A stretch of DNA of 64,000 nt, from assembly GCF_949987515.2 (NCBI RefSeq), contig NC_082688.1, positions 73,598,731 to 73,662,730 on the forward strand, in the 5' to 3' direction. Position 1 is the stretch's first letter. Each line of letters opens with the position of its first letter. The translations under genes were made by a program, and so were the position numbers. The DNA is from Delphinus delphis (taxonomy: Eukaryota > Chordata > Mammalia > Artiodactyla > Delphinidae). Positions 22,109 through 34,691 of the stretch are shown here, piece after piece. The notes under the pieces were generated by a model. That model was not told the DNA's origin. It worked only from the letters and a program-made list of their open reading frames with translations, and ran no database searches.

Positions 22109-24578
22109 CCCATGTAATCACCAGTTTACTACAACCATCAATAAAGATAATCTGAGCATAGGTATCTTGGAGAAAATAGGGCAGTTCCTACGATGAAGGA
22201 AAGGCTAGTGCCACACTGTTCAGTTCTGGTCATACCACAGTTTTTAATGTTTATCAATAACTGCACTCAAAAGATGGTGTGAATAGCAAGGACGTATTGT
22301 TGGGGATATGCAAACAGTTTGGTGAAGGATGCCATACGACATGAGAATGCTTGAAGAGGGTACAGATGCTTAGCTTGAAAAAGAAATGGAAACATGTTTA
22401 AACTTAGTATTTAAAAGACATTTTTGAAAAGAATAATTAGACAATTGTTTAATCCTCCCAAGAGTAAACTTGAGGGGTAAAGGTGGAAGCCATAATGAGA
22501 AAAGTTTCTGAACATAAAGAAGTGCCTTGAAACATCCAGAGCTACCAAGTTAGGAAACAGTGAATACCCAGGCATAAGATTGAGAGCTATCTTGATCTAT
22601 AGTTGTAGAAGGATTTCAGAGATAAACTGGGATGTTGGATTATATGCTAGTGAAGATTCCCTCCAAACTACAGAAAGTTAGGGCTCTTTCCCTTGCCACC
22701 CTTTTGTTTGTCTGTTCCTGAAAACTGAGGTCAGATAGGGAAGTGTTAGAGAAAAAGGTAACTGCTTGCTAATAAGTCTACAGCAGCTCGACACCATGGA
22801 AATCATAGGCCTGCTACGCAGACCCAGTCTCCTTGAGGAACAGCAGCCTCTGCCTGCACGGAACTTTTATATTCTAGTCCATCTTCTGTTCTCTGCTTCC
22901 CATACACTTAAGTCTCACTTCAAATTTTAAAGATATTTTCCAAAAAAAAAAAAGGTAGCTCTTTAACTTCTATGACAACAACAAGGACTCCATTATTCCT
23001 CTCCTTGACAAATATTGTTCTGATGCTACAAAAATGTTTAAAGTAGTATAGTGGGGATTGATCACCTTAGTGGTTCATGTTGAGTCTTTCAATATGACTC
23101 CAAAGAGAATATGTTTAATGCAGGATCTGCCCAGTTGCTGGAGCAGAGTGCTACATGCTTACACTAATACCTCAGAGTAGATTTGCACTGGCTTCCACTG
23201 TCTTGGTCCTATCTTTCAACAGAATCTTATCTTCATTCTCTGAAAACTGGTTGAAAGGTAAAGATTAAAAAAAAAAGGAAGGGCATTATCATCACTTAAG
23301 TGCTGAACTATGAGTTCCTCTTTCACATTTACTATTGCATTTGGTCCTTATACCAAAGTATGAGAGTAGGTGTGGCTATCTTGATTTCACAGATAAGGAA
23401 ACTGAAGTTCAGCTATGGGGAGGGACTGACTCCAAGGCAGAGTACTGGCTGGTGTTAGAGCTGGAGTCCATAATTACACCCATTGGTCTTCTCCCCACTG
23501 AGGAGAGGGTGGAAATACAAACAGAGAATGAGTGAGCTTTCAAAAATCTAGTCCTTAATTGCTGCAAATCTACTCCCTGTAAAGATCTGCCATTAATAGG
23601 CCCAAGAATACAAACAACCCCCAAATAATTAGCATCAGACCACAGGGACTCTGGGAAAGCAGAACCATCGGAGGAAAAAGTAAGTCTCCAGGCTTTTTTC
23701 TGTACCCCATGACCACTAAAACCTTAGAATAGAATCGTATCTATTTATGACACATTCTAGTTTTTGTAGACACTGGGCTGAAAAGAAATCAGATTCTGAC
23801 TAAATTTAATGCTTAACTCATATGTGAGCCTGAAAAAAATAAAAGAAAAAGCATATTGTTTTAATGATGGTACATCTGCATGAAAATGATAAAGAATTTT
23901 GAAATGGAAAAAAAAATTTCCCACTTTGTTGCTCAAGTTACTGTTTTATTTCTTTGGAATAGGTAATTAGAAATACTTACTTAAAGGAAAGCAATAATAC
24001 GTCCAATGTTGCATAAAATCCCTTCGGACTTGATTCTCTTTCTTTCTGAAGAACCATATATTTCTTTGCTACCCCTAAGTTCCTTCTGAATAAGTTATAG
24101 CTTTATCAGACACAAGAACAACACCAGACAATTGCTATATTCTGTAAAAGTATAGCTTCATAGTCTATATATGTGTGAAAACATTGCCTATAGCTCTTTT
24201 GCAGATACTGATCAGTCCAGCTATCTTATGTGATTTCACGTCTGCTCCAAAAGTACTTTTTGTGCAAATATTCAGGAGATAAAGACACCAGGAAACTCCC
24301 AAAACGTAACTACTGCTAAAATCCATACTTCCTTTCCATTTTGTGAAATAGAATATGATACACTTCCTTAGTTTTAAAGGTATTTATAGAATTTTATTTT
24401 ATAATAGAATTTAAAACAACCCTTTCACATAAAATGGGCTTAGTGAATATTTCTTGAACAAATGAGTGAACTCATAATAGTAATTCACTTTGGACCTTGA
24501 ATTCATGTTAATATTTCAACTACCAAACTACTGTTTTCTAAGCTCATCATTACATCATTATCAATACTAACCTTTTTA
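22109..24578. other. Unique sequence with one MIR relic
   Basis: No gene is seen. A reverse MIR relic is at about 23290-23480 (CACAGATAAGGAAACTGAAG). The 66-codon open frame at 23335-23535 runs through it and is not a gene. Confidence 0.5.
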
Positions 24579-24593
24579 AAATGATACCTCTCT

Positions 24594-25080
24594 TTAATTT
24601 CTCTTTCTGATCTTTCATTTTAGTGTATAGGAATGCAAGAGATTTCTGTGCATTAATTTTGTATCCTGCTATTTTACCATATTCATTGATTAGCTCTAGC
24701 AGTTTTCTGGTGGCATCTTTAGGATTTTCTATGTATAGTATCATGTCATCTGCAAACAGTGATGGTTGTACTTCTTCTTTTCCAATTTGTATTCCTTTTA
24801 TTTCTTTTTCTTCTCTGACTGCCATGGTTAGGACTTCCATACTATGTTGACTAAGAGTGGCGAGAGTGGACATCCTTGTCTTGTTCCTGATCTTAGAGGA
24901 AATGCTTTCAGTTTTTCACCATTGAGAATGATGTTTGCTGTGGGTTTGTTGTGTATGGTCTTTATTACATTGAGGTTGGTTCCCTCTATGCCCACTTTCT
25001 GGAGAGTTTTTATCAGAAATTGGTGTCGAATTTTGTCAAAAGCTCTTTTCTGCATCTGCTGAGATTATCATATGGTTTTT
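24594..25080 (-). pseudogene. L1 ORF2p reverse transcriptase fragment
   Basis: Minus-strand translation gives the middle of the RT domain: KAFDKI (motif A area), the conserved [12 protein letters not shown] stretch, and the catalytic FADD motif (bases 24745-24756) followed by [10 protein letters not shown]. The FADD is intact, but frameshifts near 24850 and the missing endonuclease and C-terminus make it dead. Confidence 0.9.
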
Positions 25081-26400
25081 GAATGAAATCCCTACCAAAT
25101 TACCAATGGCATTTTTCACAGAACTAGCACTAAAAATTTTTACAGTTTATATGGAAACACAAAAGACCCCGAATAGCCAAAGCAATCTTGAGAAAGAAAA
25201 ACGGAGCTGGAGGAATCAGGCTCCCTGACTTCAAACTATACTAGAAAGCTATAGTAATCAAGACAGTATGGTACTGGCACAAAACCAGAAATGAACAGGA
25301 TAGAAATCTCAGAGATAAACTCACACACCTATGGTCACCTAATCTATGACAAAGGAGGCAAGAATATAAAATGGAGAAAAGACAGCCTCTTCAATAAGTG
25401 GTGCTGGGAAAACTGGACAGGTACATGTAAAAGAATGAAATTAGAACACTCCCTAACACCATACACAAAAACAAACTCAAAATGGATTCAAGACATAAAT
25501 GTAAGCCCACATGCTATAAACTCTTAGAGGAAAACATAGGAAGAACACTCTTTGACATAAATCACAGCAAGATCTTTTTTCACCCACCTCCTAGAGTAAT
25601 GAAAATAAAAATAGGACCTAATGGAACTTAAAAGCTTTGCACAGCAAAGAAAACCATAAATGAGACAAAAAGACAACCCTCAGAATGGGAGGAAATATTT
25701 GCAAATGAAGTAACTGACAAAGAATTAATCTCCAAAACAGACAAACAGCTCATGCAGCTCAATATCAAAAAACCCCCACAAAACCCAATCAAAAAATGGG
25801 CAGAAGATCTAAATAGACATTTCTCCAAAGACATACAGATCGTCAAGAGGCACATAAAAAGATGCTCAACATCACTAATTATTAGAGAAATGCAAATCAA
25901 AACTACAATGAGGTATCACCTCACACTAGTCAGAATGGCCATCATCAAAAAACCGACAAACAATAAATTCTGGAGAGGGTGTGGAGAAAAGGGAACACTC
26001 TTACACTGTTGGTGGGAATGTAAATTGATACAGCCACTACGGAGAACAGTATGGAGGTTCCGTAAAAAGCTAAAACTAGGAGTATCATATCACCCAGCAA
26101 TCTCACTACTGGACATATATCCTGAGAAAACCATAATTCAAAAAGACACATGCACCCCAATGTTCATTGCAGCACTATTTATAATAGTCAGGGCATGCAA
26201 GCAACCTAAATGTCAATCAACAGATGAATAGATAAAGAAGATGTGGTACATATATACAATGGAATATTACTCCGCCATAAAAAGGAACGAAATTGGGTCA
26301 TTTGTGGAGACATGGATGGAGCTAGTCTGTCATACGGAGTGAAGTAAGTCAGAGAGAGGAAAACAAATATTGTATATTAACACATATATGTGGAATCTAG
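25081..26400 (+). pseudogene. L1 ORF2p C-terminal fragment
   Basis: Starts at the [16 protein letters not shown] region after RT and runs to the usual ORF2 stop TAG at 26398-26400, with several stops and frameshifts. Open pieces are at 25291-25527 and 25752-26231. In the C-terminal Cys motif the first Cys is Phe ([18 protein letters not shown]), so the motif is damaged. Confidence 0.88.
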
Positions 26401-26809
26401 AAAAATTGTACAGATGAACCTATTTGCATTGCAGGAATAGAGATGCAGATGTATAGAATGGACATGTGGACACAGTGAGGAGAGGGGAGTGGGATGAATT
26501 GGGAGATTAGGTTTGACATATATATACTACCATGTGTAAAACAGATAGCTAGTGGGAACCTGCTGTATAGCGCAGGGAGCTCAGCTCGGTGCTCTGTAGT
26601 GACCTAGATGGGTGGGATGTGGTAGGTGGGGAGGGAGGTCCAAGAGGGAGGGGATATAGGTATACATACGGCTGATTCACTTCGTTGTACAGCAGAAACT
26701 AACACACATTGTAAAGCAACTATACTCCAATGAAAAAATAAATAAAATGAAATGATACCTGTCTAATAATAATGTTTTATTAGACTTCCCTTGAATCAGT
26801 ACACTTTAG

Positions 26810-26940
26810 ATAAACAAAGTTTCAATGAGTGTCATTATGTGCCCTGCATGGTTCTAGATGTGGAGATACAGGGATTGGAAAGAGGGAGTATCTGCCCTCA
26901 AAAGTTTTACATCTAATCAGATGGGTAGGAGAAGGGTGCT
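26810..26940 (-). repeat. L2 LINE 3' end relic
   Basis: GAGTGTCATTATGTGCCCTGCATGG-like order, then GGAGATACAGGGATTG and CTGCCCTCAAAAG, is the reverse complement of the L2 3' end. Confidence 0.65.
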
Positions 26941-29784
26941 GATAAGAAAGGCCGTAACAAAGAGGGAGACTACCCACTGGGCGTTCAGTGCAGGAAGACC
27001 ATGGATCCATTTTAAGGATTCAGAAAACTTTTCAAAAGAGTACATTAAAGATAGATCGAGCAGGTAGAGCTTTGACAAAGACTGGTGGAAAGAAGTTTCT
27101 ACTTTTTTTCTACTCTACTCCAAAGGTGCTTGATCCACTCTGGACTGAGTCTGTGATTCCTTTACAGGATTACAAATAACAGTGATCTGAGTGCCTTTTG
27201 TGATCTTTAGAATTTATCAAGTTACTTTATATACTTCACAGTACTGAGTTCTCATATCCAGCCCACATGCTGGGCAGAGCAGACACTACCATGCCCATTT
27301 TTCAGATAATGAAACTGGGCTCTAAGATTTCCAAAGTCATCGAAATAATAGATGATTTAATGGAAAAAAAAACACCTTTTACCTTGGGAAACCAATGCCA
27401 TTAATGCTGCTATACTTCTAGGTTGTATCAGCTGTAGTGAGCTGTCACTCAGAGAGCAAGGCAAGCTTTTCATGGGAGTAATGCCATCTATATTGTGTGC
27501 CTTAAGCAATACAATTTAACCAAGAATTTCTTAATTACCGTCAACCACACTAAAATATTATGTTGTGAATGATAACAGCACATGCATATGATCAGGAATT
27601 AGATCATCTGGAAGGTTTATAGAAAGGGGGAACACTGGAATGTCTATTGAGAATTTGCCAGAGAATAACACGGTACATGTCACAGTTATCCTGGAACGAG
27701 CCTTCAAGTTCTACAAGTATATCTCAACCAACTGAAAGGACATCACAGGCAGGGTACTGATGCAAGATGTTATTAGACATTTAGGGTAGACAAATATGTA
27801 TTCAGATAAAGAGCTGTGAAGAAAGTTCTCCGGTAGAAAGCCTGTTCCTAGATGGGATGGGATGGTTTTCCTTGGCTTCTTGGCTGAAATCTATCTGTCC
27901 TGAGAAGACTGAAAATTTAAAAGGAATAGAAGGGGCACAGCAGCGGAAGCATTGAGAGGAAACCCAGGCCAGTAGCAGCATTTAAATGTCAGGATCATTT
28001 CCCCCCATGTATGGCTTTAAGCGACTGTTGTAGTGGAGGACTCAGTGCTGACTTTGCTCCAACCTTGGAGAGCAGTTAAGGGAAGGAAAAACTGAAGACT
28101 TCTTTTCCCTTTAGCCTGCACAATCAGATTTATCTGAATTGAGCAAAGAATTCAAAAGAATTTATGCAAAATTACTGGAATTTGAGAGAGCCCTCACCAT
28201 ACTTCTCAAAAGTACATGCATCGCATTTGAAATAACCCAGATGTGTGAATTTCTAATGTCATCGATATTGCTGTTTTCAGATAGGAGTCTAACCATTAAA
28301 TCCAAGTATTCTCAGGAAAAATCTCAGCCCCCACACCCCAAACATGAATTTCCTATTTGTCTTTCCTTATAGAAACTATGTTTTGACTTCTTGAAGCCAG
28401 TGTAAGCCTTTGTTTCTTTGCTGTCTGGAAAATAACAGACAGTGTGACCCTGGCTATCATCTTTTTTCTCAACTGCTGATCTGATTCCACCTAATAAGTA
28501 GCAACTAATGGTGACTATGGCAATTCAAATTAAAACGAGGAGAGTAGAATGACGTGCAGACAAAGCTCAGATGTGGGTTTGTTGATATTTGTAGCAGGAG
28601 GTTAATTAGCATTAACAGAAGTATCAGCAGTCACTTGGACTTACTCATAAGGTACCGGCTGCTCTCAGCAGTACAGTACAGAGGAAAACAAGTCAAAATA
28701 GTTTTCTTTTTCCTCTTACAGAAAAACCATTTACAAAAACAAACATAAAGTAATTGGATTCTTTTCTGTTTGCTTTCTGTTTCTCCTTTCCAGCTAAGTG
28801 TTTGATTTAGCTGCTTACTTTGCTCCTTCCAAGTCCTACATGGTTTGAGTAATAATAGTGTTAGTTGTTCTTTCTTTTTCCCTTTTTCATTCCCTTCCCC
28901 CCTGCCCCCTTCCCCATCCTTTGGTGGTTGTTTTCCCTTTAGGCAACCATTTTATGTATAGGCGCTTTCAATTTCAATGAATGATGGGTATATTTTTATG
29001 GGTGGTTTATACATTTTGGGTTATATAAATGCAGGACGTACATCTATCCCTCTGATCACTAAACCCATCTAAAACTTTTGAAGCCCCTACCTTTCCCTAT
29101 TCTATGCAATGATCAGAATAAATGTTATTTCCAATGTTTCAGCCTTAAACAAAGCCCAGAGAGAGGTTTTATTTGTTTGACTTTGTATTTTTTTTTTCCA
29201 TTTGCACTCTAATAAAAAAAGGAACAATATATTATTTTTTTTAAATGAAAGTTCCTTTTATCTATATTCAGGAGAGCTTAGGATCATTTGAAAAGCTATT
29301 CTAGGTATTCTGAAAATAAATGTCCATGGTTTAGTGCCTGCAGAATTATTTAATATACACATATCATTATATTATTTAGTCATTCTTTGATGTTTTATAG
29401 AAAGTTCATTATTTTAATCTATTGAGAAATGTTAATTAATAATGAAAGATCAATAAATAATAACCATAATGTGAATTAAAATATCTCCTGCTGTGCGAGA
29501 CTGTAGTTACTAGAATTTTGATGAGGACTTTTAAAATTAATTTCTTTGTTCTTTTCTTCTGTACAGGGAGCTGGAAATGGATTCAAAAGAAAATTAAGGA
29601 AATATATATATATTTTAAAATTCTGACCACAAATCAAAGACAGGCTTAAAATTCTTTGAGGAAAATTTACTCAGTGGTGATAAGACATATGGGATTGCGT
29701 GTGCCACCACTGTTTTGTACAAAAACCTAAAAGGAAGTTAACTGTCACATTATTTCCACTTAGACTTGCCAAATCAGATGGAAT
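26941..29784. other. Unique sequence with one MIR relic, no gene called
   Basis: A reverse MIR relic is at about 27190-27370 (TTTCAGATAATGAAACTGGG). The rest, including 27400-29780, shows no transposon, exon or RNA I can name. Open frames at 28139-28372 and 28554-28748 have no domain. A pyrimidine-rich run is at 28870-28921. Confidence 0.5.
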
Positions 29785-29880
29785 ATATCTGTCTGTCTAT
29801 CTATCTATCTATCTAACCTATCTATCATCTATCTATATCCAAATCTACCTATCTAGATAGACAGAAAGACAGACAGATAT
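29785..29880. repeat. (TCTA)n microsatellite forming a large inverted repeat
   Basis: The left arm starts ATATCTGTCTGTCTATCTAT and the right arm ends AGACAGACAGATAT. The arms are nearly self-complementary across a TCTATC-rich centre, so the roughly 96-bp block could fold into a hairpin or cruciform. Confidence 0.8.
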
Positions 29881-30752
29881 CAAGACATTAGCTGTAGATT
29901 ATTTTATAAATGGTACCAAGTATGAATCATAAATATATAAGTATTTCTTACCAAGTATCATGGCTCATTGGATAGACAAGATAGATAGACAAATTCCTCA
30001 ATTAATGCAACCCTATCATACAGTGGAGGATACTGAGGTAGGCAAATGCTAAGTGAGAACCGAAACAGTAGTTATTTGGCATCTGGGCTGGGGATAAAAT
30101 CTAAGTCACTGACCCTTCATTTAGTAGCCTTTCCTTAAATCTACAGTGCCATATATAAGCAAATCTATAAGCATTATCTTGGAAATGAGAATAAAGAAAT
30201 CTTTGGTCTTGATTTATCTTCTACTTTTTCTCTGTAAAAATGCACCATAAGGAGTATGGTATGTAACTTATGGGCTAAGGAATTGGACATGTGTTAAAAG
30301 TGAAGAGATTTTAGGATTCTGTTCTGCTCAAATTTAACTTCAAAAGAGTACCCATAACTTAAACCCCCATGATTGATGAAGGAGAGTGAAGGAAGAAGAA
30401 TTCTCATTTCTAACTATATTCTGTTATTTTAACGAGGAGGTGGCTACTATGGTTTCTTCAGTTTGATGACAGCTAATTATCCAAACCATTAAAACAAAAG
30501 GAGATTAAAACAAAAGGATGTGGATGTATGGATAAGAGGTATACGTCTATATTTTCTTTGTCTTGTCAGTGGAGACAGGCAATATTTGGATGTTTGGGAT
30601 TTTTTTGTTTGTTTGTTTTGCTATTTTTAATGATCTGAGTAGACTCTGGCAAATGGCTATCCTAAAAGAGAATTTGGGCTGCTCAGTAATTGAACATTGA
30701 GTTATCACATGAAGTAAGAGGAGATTCCAAGCTTGAAAGGCAGACAAAGTCA

Positions 30753-30754
<2 letters not shown>

Positions 30755-30800
<46 letters not shown>

Positions 30801-30819
30801 ATGCGCGCGCGCGCACGCG
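30755..30819. repeat. Alternating (GT)n-(GC)n block, Z-DNA candidate
   Basis: Sixty-five bases alternate purine and pyrimidine without a break: about 22 GT units, then CATGCGCGCGCGCGCACGCG. GC alternation is the most favourable Z-DNA sequence and GT the next. Confidence 0.9.
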
Positions 30820-30830
30820 AATGTGTGCAC

Positions 30831-30869
30831 GAGAAAGAGAAAAAAGGAGAGAAAGAAAAAGAGGCATCA
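30831..30869. repeat. Homopurine tract
   Basis: Thirty-nine bases of only A and G (GAGAAAGAGAAAAAAGGAGA and on) lie about ten bases after the Z-prone block. The only sequence between is a short AATGTGTGCAC. Confidence 0.9.
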
Positions 30870-30964
30870 AAGTCTAGGTAACAAATGCAGGAGTTTAGAA
30901 AACGACTGACAGAAGTAAAGAATCAGACTTTCTTGGGTCTGTTGATTTTTCAATAATAATTTAA

Positions 30965-31230
30965 AAAGTTAACATTTTTGAGCACTTTCCTGGCAATTTT
31001 TGCCAGTATTCTGGTTTTTACATAAGTCATCTCAATTAATTCTTATAGCAATTTGTGTGTGTGTGTGTTGGAATAGTATCTATGATTATTTTCCAGAGGA
31101 GGAAGAATAAGCTATGGCAAAATAATTTCCCCAAGGACACTTAATTACAAAGTAGCTGGCAGAAGCTGGATTTGAACTCAGGAATTTCTAGATCAAGAAC
31201 TGAAAGTTCTTAGCCATTCTATTACAATGT
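30965..31230 (-). repeat. MIR SINE relic
   Basis: TTTTTGAGCACTTTCCTGGC, then CATCTCAATTAATTCTTATA, AGGACACTTAATTACAAAGT and TGGATTTGAACTCAGG follow MIR order on the reverse strand. A short GT run interrupts it near 31055. Confidence 0.8.
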
Positions 31231-33099
31231 CTCCCATGATCAATTGCTCCTATCCAAGACCAGGAGGTGTATGATTTATAGGTGATTTGGGCTGGCATAG
31301 AGAAGCAAGAGCCTCCTGAAAGACAAAGCAGGAAAGCAACTGAAATTCTCCTATAGCTCTACTAGTTAAATATACATTATACAGGAAAACTTAATTTTTT
31401 TAAAGGACAAGTATCTTTCTCAAATTCCCTTAAATGCCTAGCAAGTTGATGCTAGGAAATGTGCCATTTTCTCATCCTTTTAGTATATTCTTTCTCATCA
31501 TAATGCCTTCCTCCAAATAGCAAATGGTAAATGAGGGGAAAAAAATCTATATGAAAAAATGTGGCAAGAATATTGAAATAGCAATTAAGAACAGATGGAT
31601 GTTTTGTAAGTACAAACGAGTTTTAAAATAAATGAGGGTTCACAAGAGGTTTGTGAGAATCAGTTAATATCCTATTGAAATACTGAGACACATATGTAAA
31701 AGTCTACCAAGTTCGGCTCTATTTGTGAGTCACCAGCAGTAGTACAGAATATTTTTGCACAACAGCCAAATTAAGCACCTCTTTCCAATCTTCATGTCAC
31801 AACACTTTTTAGATATAATTCACCCCTTATTTCCCAGCCCAGGTTTTTGACTGACAGTACCTTTTCTACTAGATGAGAAAGCACCTACCAATGTCAAAAC
31901 ACAGGGCTTATATTCTACTAACCTGTAATCTTCGACTTGAGGTCACTGTGGGTCCTTATACTCACTATTTGCCTCCAATCAAAGACACTTGGTCCAAGAG
32001 ATCCAGATGAAGAAACTGGAGCAGAGGAAAAGTGATCCTCACCTCACATAAGATCTTCTCAGGTGTGTCTTGTGTAGAGAAACAGGAAGTTTCTTGAAGC
32101 CACTGCTGAGAAACAAAATTAGAAAGAACATGTGGATCCAGGTTCAGTTTTTTGGTTTGTTTGTTTGTATAAAGTATGGTGACCCTATTCACTAGCAAAA
32201 TGTGGCCTGGTGAGTATAAAGACACCAACATTATTTTCTCCAAAATTGCCCTCAGGGAGAGGAACAACCTTGAGCAAATATTACCTCCATTTGACGGACA
32301 GAGATAGAAACAGGGAGAGTCTAGTGCAGCTCTTTCATTTCAAAAGAACCATTAGTACACAGGGCAATCCTTAATTCTATTTGCTCCCTATTAAGATGTG
32401 GAGTAAAAATAATTTATTGATGGCTTCTCAGAAAGAAGGGCATCTAATTTTGGAAGCTAGTATTTAGGGTACCAATAATGATATCTAATTATTGAATAGT
32501 TACCTTATGTTAGGTATTATATTAAGAGTTCCATGTATAGCATTTCATTTAATCTTCATAGTGACACATTAGAAAGTACTATTATAACTACACGACAGAT
32601 ACAAAAACTGACGTGCAGAGATGTTAAAGAATTTACTCTATACCAAAACAAGAAGCAAGTGGACTGCAAACTGAGTCTAGGCAGTCATGAAATTCCCTTG
32701 AAGAGAAAAGATTATGAAAAAAGATAAAATTTACTTTATGAATTTAATATGCTATTCAATATTAATATTTAATGTGACATTGTTAAGGAGAATGAAGTAG
32801 CACTTGGGATATGTAATCAAATATAACTCCATGTAAAACTTGGATATCTGACTTCAAAATACGGTCCCTTCTGCCTTGCAGTTTTTGCAGGAGTTGCTTA
32901 TTCAGAAAGTAATGGTCTCCTCCTTCCTATTGCAATGAAGCCACCTGTGCATGCATATCTGCAGATGATAATCATCTATGGGACAAGATGGAGAATGGGG
33001 AAGAAGTTGAGGAGGGCAGAACTATGAAGAACTTGTGGTGTGTCATAACCACATTCTCTTTGTGACAGTCAGTGTGCCGCTGGTCTTTTCCTCCCTGAT
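31231..33099. other. Unique sequence with one MIR relic
   Basis: A reverse MIR relic is at about 32480-32680 (TTCATTTAATCTTCATAGTG). No gene is seen. The minus-strand open frame at 31965-32267 has no recognisable domain. Confidence 0.5.
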
Positions 33100-33115
33100 A
33101 AGAATCGGAGCACTG

Positions 33116-33998
33116 ATAGGAAGAACACTCTTTGACAAAAATCACAGCAAGATCTTTTTTGATCCACCTCCTAGAGTAATGGAAATTTAAAAAAAATAAT
33201 AAACAAATGGTGCCTAATGAAACTTAAAAGCTTTTGCAAAGCAAAGGAAACTACAAACAAGATGAAAAGACAACCCTCAGAATGGGAGAAAATATTTGCA
33301 AATGAATCAACGGACAAAGGAGTAATCTCCAAAATATATGAACAGCTCATGCAGGTCAATATTAAAAAAACAAACAACCCATAAAAAAATGAGCAGGAGA
33401 CCTAAATAGACATTTCTCCAAAGAAGACATACAGATGGCCAAGAAGCACATGAAAAGCTGCTCAACATCACTAATTATTGGAGAAATGCAAATCAAAACT
33501 ACAATGAGGTATCACCTCACACCAGTTAGAATGAGCATCATCAGAAAATCTACAAGCAACAAATGCTGGAGAGGGTGTGGAGAAAAGGGAACCCTCCTAC
33601 ACCACTGGTGAGAATGTAAATTGATACAGCCATTCTGGAGGACAGTATAGAGGTTCCTTAAAAAACTAAAAATAGAATTACCATATGACCCAGCAATCCC
33701 ACTACTGGGCATATACCCAGAGAAAACCATAATTCAAAAAGACACATGCACCCCGGTGTTCATTGCAGCACTATTTACAATAGCCAGGACATGGAAGCAA
33801 CCTAAATGACCACTGACAGATGAATGCATAAAGAAGATATGGTACATATATACAATGGAATATTACTCAGCCATAAAAAGGAACAAAATTGGGTCATTTG
33901 TAGAGACGTGGATGGATCTAGAGACTGTCATACAGAGTGAAGTAAGTCAGAAAGAGAAAAACAAATATCATATATTAACGCATATATGTGGAACCTAG
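33116..33998 (+). pseudogene. L1 ORF2p C-terminal fragment
   Basis: Covers the last quarter of ORF2 to the TAG at 33996-33998. It has several stops and a frameshift near 33190 (A-run). The Cys-rich motif is broken by a stop codon between the His and the last Cys. No endonuclease or RT part is present. Confidence 0.85.
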
Positions 33999-34220
33999 AA
34001 AAATGGTACAGATGAACTGGTTTTCAGGGCAGAAATAGAGACACAGATGTAGAGAACAAACGTATGGACACCAAGGGGGGAAAGTGGCTTGGAGGTGGTG
34101 GTGGTGTGATGAATTGGGAGATTGGGATTGACATATATATACTAATATGTATAAAATGGATAACTAATAAGAACCTGCTGTATAAAAAAATAAATAAAAT
34201 AAAATTCAAAAAAAAAAATA
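33116..34220 (+). mobile_element. 5'-truncated L1 with 16-bp TSD
   Basis: Plus-strand L1 from late ORF2 to an A-rich tail. AAGAATCGGAGCACTG (33100-33115) and AAGAATCAGGGCACTG (34221-34236) match at 14 of 16 and are the TSD. The 3'UTR is the short type: it ends at CCTGCTGTAT and goes straight into an A-rich tail with AATAAA, without the further 230 or so bases seen in the copies at 24594 and 41445. Confidence 0.94.
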
Positions 34221-34691
34221 AAGAATCAGGGCACTGCAACTTTGGAGCATTCACCTTGCTGATAGAGAGGGGAGATGTAAATACCAGGAGGAAAGAGTTA
34301 ATGGGTAATACTTTCCTTTCCTGAGAAGGTCCACATAAATGAAAATATTCCCAGGAACCATTTTATTCTGCCTCCTAAAATTTAATCTCAAAATACTATT
34401 TATTCAGACATTTGCCCATTGTTTCATTAATTTTGTTCAGTAGACATGTTTTTTGTCTTATCACATGGTGTTCAACTGTAAATTGTTTTTGCATCCAGAC
34501 TTTGGTTTGCAATAATCCCAGCAGTAATTTCTTTTTTTTGTTTGAATTTTATTATTTATTTTTTAATACAGCAGGTTCTTATTAGTTATCTCTTTTATAC
34601 ATATTAGTGTATACATGTCAATCCCAATCTCTCAATTCATTCCACAACCACGACCACCCACCACCACTTTCCCTGCTTGGTGTCCATAAGT

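Larger units (their letters stand above)
24594..26749 (+). mobile_element. Twin-primed L1 (5' inversion) with TSD
   Basis: Left part 24594-25080 is L1 ORF2 in inverted (minus) orientation; right part 25081-26749 is L1 ORF2 C-terminus, 3'UTR and tail (AATAAATAAAATG) in plus orientation. AAATGATACCTCTCT (24579-24593) and AAATGATACCTGTCT (26750-26764) match at 14 of 15 and bracket the unit, so both halves came in one event. In the element the inverted piece ends about 200 bases before the direct piece begins, a junction deletion common in twin priming. The 3'UTR is the long type with AGCTCAGCTCGGTGCTCT. Confidence 0.93.

Noticed and set aside
29785..29880. Possible CRISPR-like direct repeats
   Set aside because: This is a vertebrate tetranucleotide microsatellite; there are no spacers and the host is a mammal.
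30547..30870. 107-codon minus-strand frame with His/Thr repeat
   Set aside because: Translation of a (GT)n microsatellite.
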